From: Amblyomma americanum
Lineage: Eukaryota; Arthropoda; Arachnida; Ixodida; Ixodidae
Assembly (NCBI RefSeq): GCF_052857255.1
Contig: NC_135507.1
Span: 72,820,330-72,884,329, forward strand
Direction of reading: 5' to 3'
DNA length: 64,000 bases
The translations under genes were made by a program, and so were the position numbers. Below, piece after piece: positions 1 to 11,964 of this stretch. How positions within the stretch are numbered: the stretch's first letter is position 1; each line of letters starts with the position of its first letter. The notes beneath the pieces were generated by a model. That model made no database searches. It was not told the origin of the DNA and saw only the letters and a program-made list of their open reading frames with translations.

Positions 1-501
1 TTCAGTCACACCAGCCACCGTCGAACGACTTCTCATCATCCCCAAACTAACGGACTGACGGAAAGCCTAAACAAGATGCTTGCGGACATGCTTTCAATGT
101 ACGTGGAACATAAAACCTGGAACGACGTCCTACCCTACGTCACGTTCGCATACAATACAGCCGTGCAGGAAACAACCAATATGACATCATTTGGTCTAGT
201 TTATGGACGTCAGGTCAAGACAACACTCGATGCCATGCTCCCTCACGTCAACGATCATCCAAATGACGATGTTGCGTCTTTCTTGCAACGCGCCGAAGCT
301 GCCCGCCAACTGGCACGGGTTCGAATTCAGGACCAACTAGGCCAGGACGCACAACGCTACAACCTACGGAGGCGGCATGTGGAATACCACCCAGGTGACG
401 CGAGGACTGAGTGAAAAGCTCTTGCGCCGCTACTTAGGTCCTTACCGAGTTGTGCGACGCCTTGGAGCCCTTAATTATGAATTAAGTCGTCCCTCATGAG
501 A
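1..501 (+). mobile_element. Ty3/gypsy pol 3' end (integrase C-terminus), frameshifted
   Basis: The reading frame is open from base 1, so the element starts outside the window. The integrase signature HHPQTNGLTESLN lies at about bases 34-75, followed by the usual helical region and an N-L-R-R-R-H segment at ~360-380. Near 395 the frame is lost and the usual W-containing segment appears to be missing. The tail resumes in another frame at ~396 with the chromodomain-proximal LSEKLLRRYLGPYRVVRRLG and ends at a stop at 499-501. Known role of the family: the integrase inserts retrotransposon cDNA into the host genome. This copy cannot make an intact protein. A polypurine tract follows at 634, as expected before a 3' LTR. 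Confidence 0.9.
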
Positions 502-633
502 CTCAACAATCCCGTCGCCACCACTGCCCTGAAGTAGTCCACGTGGTTCGTTTGAAGCCCTAAAACGCAGGGACACCACCCTAGCTCTTCTCGGGACCCC
601 CTGCTTTCTTTTCAGCATCGAGTCGATGCTTTC

Positions 634-644
634 GGAGGAGGGGG
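634..644 (+). other. Polypurine tract of the gypsy element
   Basis: A GGAGGAGGGG run lies 130 bases after the integrase stop. In LTR retrotransposons such a tract primes plus-strand DNA and marks the start of the 3' LTR, so the LTR should start at about 645. This rests on position and composition only. Confidence 0.6.
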
Positions 645-1955
645 CTAATCACGCCACCGCTCGGGAAGACGAACGCGCCGATCAAGAAGAGAACGAAGTT
701 TTGAGGAAGCGCTCTCATCCAGGGCTACGCCGCTACTGACTCTCGGTCGCTTAACGCAGTTGCCGACTCTACGCCAACGCCAACGTGACAATATATGGGG
801 CTGCGGACTCGTCAAGCCGCCAAGTGGCATCTTTTTTTCCGTAGCCCCTCCATCTGTGGCACCTGATGGAAAATAAAGATGTGATTTGAACGCGGTCACT
901 CTCCCAGAGGTTTCAGGGTTTAGAGGCAAGAATGGTCAGGTGAACGGATCTGCGCTACAAGTTAGCAAAACGGGATTGGAAGAGTTGCGGCTCAAGAGCA
1001 TGGGAGACATCAGCTTGGAACAGCAGGATTGGGGATTGTACTTTGAAGAAAATGGCGAATATGCAGACCTACGCCTTTAAAAAAACAAGCAAAAGAGGCC
1101 TAGAATGGTGGACATGCTACCACCACGTTTCAAATGGGGCACTGCTATTTCTTCCAACAATCCAAACTGGGCAAAAGGACGGGGGTCCACGCATAGATCT
1201 TCGCTATATATTCTCGTCCCTTTCACATTTTTGATGAACACCATTTCATGGGCTGAAGTCATGATGTACTGGCCACTCTTTAGCACAAACGAAAAGCAAA
1301 AGGCCCAGTTAATTGCCTATGATCCGTTAAAAAGTTCGAGGTGGCCTCAGCCATTACATTCTTAACTTTTTACACAGGACAGACCGCGTGTCCAGGCTAA
1401 GAGGTGAAACAGCCCAAGCCATATCTGTGGAGTACTTAGTGGTCCACCACAGTAAGATACATTAGCTGTGTGTGTGTGTGTGATGCGTTACAACATTCCA
1501 CTAAGGACACCCGAGTAGTGCAGCCCCTACTGAACTTGAGCGTTACAGCCTTCGATCACCCCCTTCGCCGCTGGACGATGCTGGCGTCCCAGTGCCCGAA
1601 CTCTCCGCAATCCCTTGTGATTTTTCCTTCACATTTACGTTTTCATTTTGCAATAACTTCAACACAGAGTTATAGTATATTAAGGTCCCGTTACTATTTG
1701 TGCATCCGTCCAGAAACTTGATGTTGCCATTTCTTCTTTCCTGAGAGAATCATCTTGGCATCGTATCTCAACGGTTTTACGTCTTCATTGAGACATTTCA
1801 CAAGATCCTTAATTTGTTGTTGCCTGCAATCGTCCGACGTCCATGGATTAGATACCGCGCCAATGGACTTCACCCGGAAATTGCTCCCGATACCCACATA
1901 CGTTCATTGCAGTTTTATTTTATTCCTCACCAAATCGTATTGCGATACATCAACT
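645..1955 (+). repeat. Probable gypsy 3' LTR and adjacent repeat block (copy 1)
   Basis: This region follows the polypurine tract and contains a possible poly(A) signal (GAAAATAAAG, ~870-880). Bases 790-1955 are closely matched, in the same orientation, by 29668-30848. The match covers the AATAAA region, a short TG microsatellite (1467-1481) and the end near 1955. The copies diverge upstream of ATATATGG, where the LTR U3 would lie. More than 1.1 kb of shared sequence is long for an LTR alone, so some flanking element sequence may be included. No coding frame in it is recognisable. Confidence 0.6.
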
Positions 1956-2555
1956 TACCAACGCCTACCCCCTTCACTCCGTCGTTTATCTGTTCGACTC
2001 CTCCAAGTTTTAGACACCGATAAACGGTGGGTCATCTAGATCCCGGAATCTCAAATAGAGCGCATGCACCTATTTCACCTTCTTTTATATGATGATCTAT
2101 TTCTGACCCTTTCGCTCTTTCTCTGCCCTTATAGATATTTATGCAACTAATGACGTGCTAAATTTAATTTCTATATTTCCTTTCTTACGTTCCCATGAAT
2201 CCATGCTGCTGGATTCACTTATTGGATTTGCTGATACGTATTCACAAGCCCGGAGTTCCGACGGACCCCGTAAAAAAGCCACGGCGCGGTCCCTGCCTAT
2301 CCCTGCGCCCACCCCTCCAGTAAAATGAATGCCATCTCGCTCAAATACTCTAAAAACGCCTATTCCATGCACTTTCCTGTTTATTTCTGCCATTTGAAAG
2401 CCCTCTTATCCGACGTTGCAGCGAGACCATTGGGAGCGTCATTTAGTCCTGCCGCTGCTACATTGAACTACAAGGTACCATTACCACTAAGGCCGATTTA
2501 CACGACAGCCCGTAGGGTCCGCGGCCCACGCATCACGTGTTCACGCGTGACTATT

Positions 2556-3109
2556 GGCCGATTCACACGACGGTACGTTCGCCCGCGGCCCGCGCATCAC
2601 GTGTTCATGCGCCACTAAAAACTGGCCTGCAATCCGATGAAGTCAAGCTTATGCGACGGATCAAAAAAGCAGACGATGCGCTGGGTGTACCACTGTTGCC
2701 AGATTATTTTAAAGCGTATGACTATGCTGGTCAAACTGGTTTTTCTTGCCGACCCGTGACTGCGATTGAATGGTGCAGGTGCGGCCCTTTGTCCAATTCC
2801 TCAATAAGCTGGGCCGTCTTGCTTGCTGAGTCGATGACTTTGTCATGGTAGCGAAAGCCGTGCAGCTTGTCAAAACAGCGCGCCAGTCAACGTTACTCAG
2901 CGAAATGCGGCAGACGAAATACTGGCAAGAGCGGTGGTTGCCAGAGCTGGCCCACGCATCTTTGCGGGTCGCCTCTAATTCCCGCGAGAGAAGCACTTGA
3001 ACTTCCATGGTTCTCCAGTCCGTGGGCCGACAGCACGCCTCTCGATTAGGTGACGCAGGACCAAGTGATGCGCGGGCCGCAAGCGAACGGTCCGTCGTGT
3101 GAATCGGCC
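2556..3109. mobile_element. MITE with 45-bp terminal inverted repeats
   Basis: Bases 2556-2600 and the reverse complement of 3065-3109 match at 42 of 45 positions, starting GGCCGATTCACACGACGG. The 554-bp element is GC-rich at both ends and has no recognisable coding frame. It lies within a pair of more diverged ends of the same family (2489 and 3942). It is either an insertion into a related element or a composite of two. Transposition would depend on a transposase supplied elsewhere in the genome. Confidence 0.75.
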
Positions 3110-3319
3110 TTATGCTGTTCGAGGCGCGCTGTCGGCGCGCGGACCGGTCAAGCGAAAAATATGAAGTGGGTTTTTCCCAGCAAGGATTCAGCGGCGGGTC
3201 GCGAAGCTGCGTGCTTTAGCTCTGGCCACCAGCGCAGTTTTCCCAACATTTCGATTGGGTTGCTAGTATAGTTGCTAGAATAGCCTCTGCTGCAGTAAAT
3301 CTCACTCCCATGGTCAAAT

Positions 3320-3386
3320 TTCGACGGAGGCGAAATTCTAGAGGCCCGTGTGCTGTGCGATGTCATTGCACGTTAAACGACCCCAG
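3320..3386 (+). repeat. Ruka-type SINE fragment
   Basis: The segment GTGTGCTGTGCGATGTCATT and its flanks match the middle of the SINE copies found at 50555, 59384 and 62976. Only the core just upstream of the CCCCAGG box survives. Confidence 0.7.
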
Positions 3387-3942
3387 CCCTTGACTACGGC
3401 GTCCCTCACGGCCTGAGTCGTTTTGGGACGTCAAACCCCCATAAGACAAAACAAAAAAGTCATTGTGACCGATTTCAGTGACGCCACGATAAATCCGATT
3501 AAGTCCTAGTTATTGCCCATTAAAATTCCACCCCCTGCGATTTAACATTAGCCGGTCAAATGTGACCGGTCAGCGGAGAGAGGGAGAGAATGAGTCAAGG
3601 GCGGAAATCACCAGATGTCATCAACAAAAGGACTTCCTTTTAGGGGGCAATTGCCGATTCATTCTTGAGTTGCATGCCACTGTAGCTCATTCACTGTTGG
3701 GTACAGATGTGCAGAGATGGAGGGGTAAATTGGAGAGACGGGGTCAGTAGGCAGCAGACTGAAGCTCGACTTCTCTTTCCTGCTTACCAGCGTTGCAGCA
3801 ACTTTCGCTCGCTTGGTGCGTTGTCTGTTTTTTTGGTCCGCCGTGTCCGCTTGGCAACATCGGAAGGCAGGTGAGTTGTAGTTAGGTCGGCACACATGAT
3901 GCGCGGGCCGCGGACCGACCGTCCGTCATGTGAATGCGCCTT

Positions 3943-5582
3943 TTTACCAGCTGACGCCTTGCAACATTCTCTTTCACACGGCTGATATGCGGTACGCTCA
4001 TGCCCGCATCTCCATTGCTTGAAATCAAGCCACCACCTACTTCAGCGCATGCGCAAACGACAGATTACAACAGCTGTCAAGCAGGAACGTAGCACATGGA
4101 AGGCGGAGTACGCATCTCGTGGATCCGGGTATCGCCTGCGATGCTTCCATGCGTTTGCATTGAACCAGTGTTCTGGCTAGCAGACGAGTTTTCCCTCATT
4201 GCTTCAAGCCGAAATCATAGGAAAATGGTGGATTTTCGTCTCTGGTTTATTGTCCTTTCTGGAAATATCCTCGCAGCCACTCGCCTACCCCTCCACCGCT
4301 CCAGTATAGTTCGGGCGCTGTGGCTCAAGTCGTAATTACCGGTGATTAGGACGTGTGTACTCCCTCCCGCTCACTTACTTTCTTCCCCCTTCTTGCTCTT
4401 ACCACCGCCTTTATGGCTTTGTTCCTTCCCAGACTCTTGGCTCTGACCGCATTTGTTGGCGTTTCACTGTTAATCTCCTTGCTACCACTCCCTGCCTTAT
4501 GAGTCACATTTTCACACCTGCTCGTGATTCCCGTTTTCTGACCCATTTTCTCTAACTTGCCCAAACTACCAAAGCCATTGCCCATCCCGTGCACATGTTC
4601 TGCACTGGCATGTCAGCCATCTTCGTTTACAATATCGGTAGTTGCCAAGCTTTCCCTGGGTATTCATTTGTCCCCAGTCTCCCTATTTCAGGTATATCTT
4701 TCCAGGGCATCCAACCACGGTTCTAGTGTAGAATTTTCACTGTCTACCCTGTTAAGTTGAGGACTCAGCACCTGAAAACGAATACTTCACAGTCTCAGCA
4801 TATAACCTGCTTTTGCTTTACAGCCTAGCACTACATGATTATTGCTAATAGAAACATTTCTAGAATATGTAAAGGCTCAGACACCGCACGAAAATACGTG
4901 GTCAGAAAAACTTTGAGAACTACGTCCTTGCGTAATAAGACAAAGGACGAAACACATACGACGCAAGAACGTACTTTTCAAGCTGTGAACGAACTTACCC
5001 AAGCGAAATTAGTAATAATTAAATTTCGTCATCCGCAAACGCTGACTCCTGTCTGGAAAACGATGAACTAATATTCGGGCAAGCAATTTTCTGTTGTAAC
5101 TCCACAGCAGGAAAGCGTGATTCATGACTAGGAGGAAACCTGACACTGGCGGAGATAGTACAGGCTATTCACAGTGCCTATGCTAGCTTATCACGAACCC
5201 TGTGACGAGTCAGCCTTTGCTGCTGGAACACGTTCTGGTGAAGGTGTGGTAAGATCCCTAAAAAAAGCTATGTTCCCCGGAGATGCTCAGCATGCTGGGT
5301 GACCTGAGGCGTCTAGAAGGCCTATTGCCGAAGCAAGATAAGGGAAGGGAGTTCTAGGGCGCATACAATAAAATACAATAGGAGGGCCACACCCGACGAG
5401 GTGCGGCCACTGCATGCATCTCCATGTCGAGTGGCGCCAACCAGGAGCGTGGCTAATTTTCGTGCACGTGGTGCTGCCTTTCCAAAACAGTACCGCACCG
5501 GTCAGAAACGGCAGTGACGAACTCAGTCGCTGGTGCCTGTGCTGAAGTGTGCATTGCGGCTGTGGAAAGAGTGGAATAGAGA
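3943..5582. other. No supported gene; unique or unrecognised sequence
   Basis: I see no family I can name. An 82-codon open frame on the minus strand (4346-4594) is rich in Lys, Gly and Arg, resembles no family I know, and may be chance. The DNA just upstream of 5583 would be the promoter and 5' UTR of the kinase gene; no TATA box stands out. Confidence 0.4.
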
Positions 5583-5600
5583 TAGCGTTTTCTCTCCGTG

Positions 5601-5693
5601 ATGGCTTCTGCGACGACCAGCGACGAATTCCCCCACGTCGTCATCGACACGAATTCCCAGACAGAATACACCCGCGGCAAGTTTTTCGGCAAG
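5601..5693 (+). CDS. PLK-like exon 1 (start codon, first half of glycine loop)
   Basis: The ATG has G at -3 and G at +4, and an in-frame TAG lies just upstream at 5583-5585, so this start is well defined. The exon encodes 31 residues ending in EYTRGKFFGK, equivalent to the RGRFLGK lead-in of PLK1. It ends in phase 0 at AAG followed by the donor GTATGT. The next residues, GGFA, are supplied by exon 2 more than 7 kb away. The N-terminal extension before the kinase domain is about 22 residues, shorter than in vertebrate PLK1. Confidence 0.85.
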
Positions 5694-6585
5694 GTATGTC
5701 TTCTTAGACAACGGCTGTGCTAATTTCTATACAGCAGAACGCGCTGGTACCCTTTTAGCATAGCCTGATTAGAACAACACCCCGTGAAAAGAGCTAGAAT
5801 ATTAATTGCTGGTGTCGCTTTGTGCGTCGGGTAAAGCGCAAATAAGCTTTGAGTGCTCATATGCTGTGCGAGTGGTTAATGTACAGCTTTTGGCAAGCGT
5901 AACCATGCCAATGAAGTTAGCAGTGTAACGTAGTAAGAATGGCGCACTATAAGCTCTATATACAGCGGGTTTCACCTAATACTTCATGCAATTTTTAAAG
6001 TAGGCGTTTTGTGTAAGAAAGGCGCTTTTTTTTTTGGTATAGCATTGTGAGTGGTGTAGTACGCCAGAATAGTGCTAAGATTTGCAGACAAGCAGGCTGG
6101 TTAACTAAAACTCAATAGTATGTACGTTTTAACTATTGCTGTTAGGTTCTATAATTCTTGAGAGCCATGTAGCCCACCCTTACCATTATCTATATCAGTT
6201 TTGAAATTTCGATAACGCGGTAACCTTCTGCGCACTGGCCGAACAGATTTTGGTTACATCATGCCAAAACACGTACATTTTCGATAACCTTGCAGGAAAA
6301 GCAAACTCTCCACTGCACGTAACTCATTGAAAAAGCCAAAATTTTATGGGCCAAAGCGCCCACGGTAACGGCTTTTGTAGAAATTTTAAGAACTGAAACT
6401 TAGATTAGTTATGGAGGGCTACACTACTCTCGATAACATCAGAGCTTTGCGATATTAAATAAAAAGTCAAACATTCAATATTAGTTAACCAGACTGCTGG
6501 TTAGGACTTCTTTGCAGTATTCGAGCGTAGTAGGCCGCTTACTTAAAATAAATTGCACATCTGCAACAAAAAAGATTATTCTTAA

Positions 6586-6700
6586 CACGTTTAGACGCCG
6601 ACTCGACTCCTTCATCAGGGGTGACTGCTGTAGCTAGCGTCTTTAAGTATGGAGGGGAGGATGGGGTCAAAGGAACAAAATCTGTGATGCGAAAGGCGTG
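6586..6700 (-). repeat. Penelope-type terminal repeat fragment with degraded hammerhead-like core
   Basis: Read on the minus strand this contains CCTGATGAAGGAGTCGAGTC followed by TAAAC where related copies have GAAAC. The flanks (a block reading CTAGCGTCTTTAAGTATGG on the + strand) match the copy at 7080-7150. It is an older, more decayed relative of the inverted pair at 6998-7395. Confidence 0.55.
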
Positions 6701-6997
6701 GGGGAAGGGGTGGGGGGGGGGTTAATGCTGTTAGTCACGTTGCACAGTGGGGAGGGGGTCATTGGCGACTTTTTTTCGTTGAGTTGAAGAGGGATTAATT
6801 CCCTGGGCATGTACTGGGTGCAGGTTTGCTTTTGTGCGGTTGTTGTTGTTCAGGGTGGTAGTAGTAGTAAGTGGATGAAAGAAGACGAGGAAAGGAAAGT
6901 GCTCGGGCCTGTGACTGATGTTATCGCACCACCACCACCGCCGGCGTGCGGATAAAGAGGATTGTAAACTAAACATTTTGACAGATTTGCCTGTCTG

Positions 6998-7395
6998 ATT
7001 GGGTTTGAAGACTTATAATTAACTGCACAACTCCAACCAAAAATTTTAACTTTAACCCAACGTTTCGAAGCCGACTCGGCTCCTTCATCAGGGGTGACTG
7101 AGGGCAGTAGCTAGCGTATTTTAAGTATGGAGGGGGGGTTGGGGTGTCAACGCAACGAGAGCTTTGACGCGAAAGGCGCGGGGGAGTGGGGTTTTAGGCT
7201 GTTAGTCACCACCTCCCTGCAGTGCGCCAGCGTGACAAAAAGGCTAAATCCCCTCTCCCCCTCCCCTGCGCCTTTCGCGTCACAGCGGTCGTTCCTTTGA
7301 CACCCCTACTGCCCTCAGTCACCCCTGAGGAAGGAGCCGAGTCGGCTTCGAAACGTTGGGTTAAAGTTAAAATTTTTGGTTGCAGTTTTGCAGTT
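6998..7395. repeat. Inverted pair of Penelope-type terminal repeats with hammerhead-like motifs
   Basis: The left arm (~7021-7210, minus orientation) and right arm (~7222-7395, plus orientation) are near-mirror copies sharing the blocks TTTAACCCAACG, GCCGACTCGGCTCC and TGACTGAGGGCAGTAG. Each arm carries a hammerhead-like core: CTGATGA in the left arm (read in reverse) or CTGAGGA in the right arm, a 7-bp stem with an AGT loop, then GAAAC. Penelope-like elements are known to carry hammerhead motifs in their terminal repeats, which is the basis for this assignment. No coding frame lies between the arms. Confidence 0.6.
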
Positions 7396-7493
7396 TATTA
7401 TAAGATAGAGAGGAGAAGGATAGGTAGAGTTTCAGACGAAAAGGGGAGTATAAAGATGTGGGAGACGCAGTCGTATCAGTCAGCAGCCTTAGG

Positions 7494-7922
7494 CTAGCAA
7501 CAGCCGTCCAGGCCCGTCTCCTCCACGAACGCGAGGAGAGACCGGAGCGCCTTGGAAGCGTTGGGGCCGGTGGGGTATAAGGAGGCACTGGTCGAGTCGG
7601 GTGGAAGGCTCAGGTCCCTGTAGCAGGCAGCCAGCTTTGCCTGGTGGATGGCAAAGGCGGGGCAATCGAGGAGGAGGTGATCGGTGGTCTCCTCCGTTTG
7701 GCCGCAGCGGGAGCAGTCTGCCGTGAGGGCCAAACCCTTGCGATGGAGCCTAGCCCTGGTCCAAGAACATCCGATGCGGAGCCGGAGTAGGAGGGACATC
7801 TGCCGTCTGGTGATCCTCTTGTCTGGCAGGCATTGAGGGGGTGTCCCTTGGGCAACCCTGGGGTCGAGGTTAGCAACTGGCAGGGTGGTCAACACCGAAA
7901 AACAACGACCGCACAAAAGCAA
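7494..7922 (-). mobile_element. I-clade LINE ORF2 C-terminus, 142-codon open fragment
   Basis: The frame encodes the cysteine-containing tail of RNase H-bearing non-LTR retrotransposons: RLRIGCSWTRARLHRKGL, then CSRCGQTEETTDHLLLDCP (a C-x2-C-x8-H-x4-C pattern), then a Leu-rich end LLAFVEETGLDG. It ends in a natural-looking stop at 7494. The reverse transcriptase and RNase H domains are missing, so this is a 5'-truncated insertion. It lies in PLK-like intron 1, antisense to the gene. Confidence 0.8.
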
Positions 7923-10149
7923 ACCTGTGCGACGTTACTTACACCCTTAGCCCTCCTCTTTCTCCCACTCCCCCAAGGCTTTCATTCCAATGACCCCCTC
8001 CATGCTCAAGAGGGCTCACCAGTTACGAGGCACATCAGATCTGGAATTTTCTGCAGATAGATGGCAGCACTGAAGTACCACAAAAAGGAGGGAACTTCTA
8101 TTTCCTCTCCAGGTGTATAAATTCTACCGCGACACGAAAGTGTTAGTTTTTCCGCGAACAAAAACTACGGCCGACATCTTTCTGCGTATATCCTGCCAGA
8201 GCTGGCAGACAGAAGCAAAAGCGAATAACCCCTCTCAAGGGGTGCTACAAGGAAAAGTACTTTTCCAGTTTAGGTTTCCCTATGCACACTGGCATCTGTT
8301 CTCCGAAAATTCATACACCATAGTAGGGTGGGGTATACAGCCTGTAGTTAGAAGCAGTGTTGGCTTCGCCTAGCCAGAACAGGTAAGTGTGAGTCATTTT
8401 TTGCCACACCTAGGGAACACCGCCCCTACGGCAATTCGACCGGTTATTCCGTATTCCTCCGACGCCACACGCAATACAAGCCTAGTGACCATGTGCGAGT
8501 GTGGACGCCGATTCGGCGACGCCGCCTCAGTGAAAAACTTTTTACGCTCTCATTATTTGCTCTGCCAGTGTTTGTTTTGAAGTGTCTTTGTTGTTGCTGA
8601 CCTTAGTTTTCGTTTAAGCATCAGGCCGATGCTTCTTTGAGAGAAGTAATGCCACGAAACTGTTGTACTATTTGTTTGTCCGAGTTCAAAACCATTGGCG
8701 CGCGGGAATATCAATTTGTTAGGCGAGATGCGATCAGCGTTATCTGGAAGGATTGCAGCCGGACGAAACTATTTCCACATTATTCTCGACTGTTGTGGTT
8801 ATTTTTAGCGCGTTATTTGGAGGGTCTCTCTTCGATGACCACCGAGCAGGTTTGTTGCCATCGGGGTCGCCGAATTCTTCAGTTTGTTTATGAACCATAT
8901 TCACTTCAGTAACTAAATTACTGCTGAAGTACTTCGCTTCAATGTCTCCTTCATTGCTTATAATTTCAAAGTGGAACAAATGAAAGTTGGGTAAAAGGGT
9001 GAGAAGTGTGGTTTTTAATACCACTGCGATCATCCTGTTGCTATTCGTGGTGACTTTGAACGCAAATTTTGTCATTGCACAAGCGACTTCCAAATGTTCT
9101 AGACAAAGTTGCTATTAGGGGATCATTTTTAAAAATAATAAAAATTGTAATTTAATAGAAGAAAACATGGGCGCCGACCACGCCAAACGCGTGTGCTCTT
9201 TCTGTAGATAAAAACGGCAGCACACTTGAAGACTCATGACGTCACTGGTTTGAAAGCGAAAATTGCATACCTACTGTGGTTTCTGGGAAAGTCTCATTAT
9301 GCGTCCTCTTTATCTATGTTCTTAATATAATTTATAGTTTTATGTATTATAGATTTTTATATGTTGATATAGAGAGCTCCTTGCGAGCGTATTTCTGAAT
9401 GAAGTATGCGACTTTTGGAACCGTAGTGCAGGAGGTACGATTAGGTGTAGCGCATACCGAGGCGTATCTATTTGGGAGAAGAAAGATTCTGTAGGAAAAG
9501 AGCGCAAAAAACACAGGACAAGAAAGATAGACAGACTCGAGCGCTATTTTCCTACAAAGTGTCTCTCCAACTTGCCCAACAATACACCTTGAGAAGAAAC
9601 ATGGTTGGGGAACGCTTGGCACATGCAAAACCGGTTCAGAAGTAAAACTGGATGATTTTGGCAGCCAGGTCATGAACGCTTGACATCACGTTATTTACGG
9701 ATATGTCTATACTGGAGTAGGGAGCTCGGAAACCCGTGAACTCCTTTCTGCAGACAGGGTGTACCGATCCTTACCCGCTTATAGTCGACAGTACCTGCAC
9801 TGATAACTTCTGGGCAGAGATATGCCTGGTCAGGAGGAGAATTGCGGAGAAAGAGCGAATAAAGATTCATTAGAGAACCGATGTTTCGATGCCGATCCGA
9901 CACATTCTGGTTTCACTAGCTTGGAGCCAGAGGCCAACGTTGGCTTCGACCGGTTCCCATGACGTCGCAGTTGTAGTGCAGCAGAGGCTGAGCAGGAAAA
10001 GGAAGGAGGTGGTCCTTTCTCCCCTTGATGGGGGCTGTTGCACTGCCATAGATAGTTGTCCGCGAGTATAGGCTGAAATCGGAGGTGACTGGCAAGTGCC
10101 TGAGTGAAGGAAGGTTAATGGCTGCGTCATGACAACCACTCAGCGCCTT

Positions 10150-10570
10150 TAGCCCTATTTACATGAACCCGAGAGCGTCGGGTCGATTCGGGGGTCGGGT
10201 TCAGCATGGTCAATCCAACTCAACCAGTGCGTGCTTAATGAACTCGATTTTAGCGATTCGAGACGGGTTCAACTGAAGCGACACCAAGCTTGGAGCAAGC
10301 AGTAGCAGCCTCCAAGATTGAGGAACGCCATCGCTGTATCCGGGGCGCGACGGCGCACGTGAAAAGCAAGCTCGCATCTATCATCCCCCCTCCCCCCCGC
10401 CCCCCCCCCCTAACCCTACTTTTCGGCTGGACAGCGTTTACATGCACATCGGATCAGGGTCGAGTTGTTTCAACCTACCCCTTGTGGCGGAGTTGTGTAG
10501 ACCCGACCCGTCGACTCCCGACTCGGCGCGCGTTTATATTAATCCAGTACCGATTTTCGACCCGATAACC
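10150..10570. repeat. Possible unclassified repeat rich in CCGAC/GTCGG motifs
   Basis: Both ends carry TTTACATG-like sequence (about 10157 and 10437) next to direct or inverted CGGGTCG / CGACCCG motifs, with a poly-C run (10385-10411) between. The layout hints at a non-autonomous element, but I cannot define clean terminal repeats. Confidence 0.25.
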
Positions 10571-11424
10571 TAACAACCAGGCCATGCTGCGTTCATGTAA
10601 GTGCCGCAATTGGCTCGATGGCCTCCTATGAGGAATATTTGGAGCTGCATTCTTGACATGCATCGCCACCTGGGTTACTGCGCCCCTGCCCTGGGCAAGT
10701 AACAATGCCGTTATCTCACACTGTCCTGAATAGGGAGCCCCTTCCTGTGTTTTGGCACTAAGAATGCAATACTGTGTGGCTGCCGGGGGGGGGGGGGGCG
10801 CACTTTTGGGTGTGCCCTTCCATCCCACTTTCTTTCCGCATCAAAAGCTCGAGCAAAAAAGAAAAACAGAACTCCTTTCCGAATACAGCCGAAGCTTGAA
10901 AAAAACAAGAAAGAGCTCAAGTCTGTCGATGTTCTCAGTAAAAACCTGGGCACATGAAAACAGACAACCAAGGGGTTAGTGGCAGAGTGTAGTAGCCACA
11001 AAATATTCTGACACCAGATGGAGCCACGTGCGCTAGTTAATTTGGCGCGAATTTTAAATGTCCGCAGAAAATACATACACAGCTTTCAGAGCCTGTAAAA
11101 GGCAAACACTACCCTCGATATGGATGAAAATTGCGGCTTGAAATATCAAGAATGAAAAAGGAAGGAAATGTTCCGGACGATATTTTGATATCTGGCTTTG
11201 TTTTTCCACGATATGACATGAAAGACCGATATATCTAAAGGTACAATGTTTCTGAGTATTTACCGCTGATTTGTAAAAAAATTTGAAACTTAAAACATAA
11301 TATCTGTCCACAGCAATTCCTCTGTCCGCTAAAGTAGAAAACGCTGCCACAGACCTCATAAAAATCGAGCCATCTTATGACACGGTAGAGCTTCTGAAAG
11401 TTCCCATGTATTTCCTAAGGACAC

Positions 11425-11585
11425 TGCCACCGGTGATCCCTATTAAAGACACTAGCTACTGCCCTCAGTGCCCCCCTGATGAAGGAGGCGAGTCGGCTTC
11501 GAAACGCTGGGTTAAATTTAAGTTTTTGGTTGGATATGTGCAGTTTATTATAAGTCTTCAAACCCCACCAGAGAGGCAAATCTGA
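11425..11585 (+). repeat. Penelope-type terminal repeat fragment with intact hammerhead-like core
   Basis: CTGATGA (11477-11483), a stem-loop and GAAAC are all present. They are followed by the GGGTTAAATTTAAGTTTTTG tail also seen in reverse at 7020-7060. Further downstream, TTATAAGTCTTCAAACCCC matches in reverse the sequence near 7000. Confidence 0.6.
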
Positions 11586-11964
11586 AAAAAAATTTGAGTT
11601 TTCAGACCGTTTACAGTGTTATGCCTATAAAAGCGGTCTTCTGTCTCAAAAGGCGTATCTTTAAAAATTGTGTAATGTGTGATGTCAAAGACCCTGGGCG
11701 TGTAGCCCTTAAGCTTACCTTTCGAGACGTTTTAGACTTGAGCGGTATCGTAATTTTTCCACTCTACAGCTGAGAATCAAGTCTCGTTGTTTGATTACTT
11801 TTGGCGAAGACAGCTCTTGTAAGTGGTCAGAGTACGGTGGCTTTCTCGTTGGGAGTCCTGACTACGGGCGGCTTTAATCAACGGAATTCGTTAGTGCGAT
11901 CATAAAAGAGTTGGACCAGGCATCTTTATGCAAAGCAGCGTTTTCTACTAAGAGACCGGTTCAT

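Larger units (their letters stand above)
2489..3942. mobile_element. MITE-like DNA transposon remnant, outer pair of inverted repeats
   Basis: The left end (from ~2489, AAGGCCGATTTACACGAC) and the right end (to ~3942, read in reverse complement) share a diverged terminal inverted repeat of about 50 bases with a GGCCCACGCATCACGTG-like core. Possible imperfect 8-bp target duplications read TTACCACT on the left and TTACCAGC on the right. The related, better preserved pair at 2556/3109 is nested inside. No transposase frame is visible, so this is a non-autonomous element. The superfamily is not settled; the 8-bp length would suit hAT. Confidence 0.5.
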
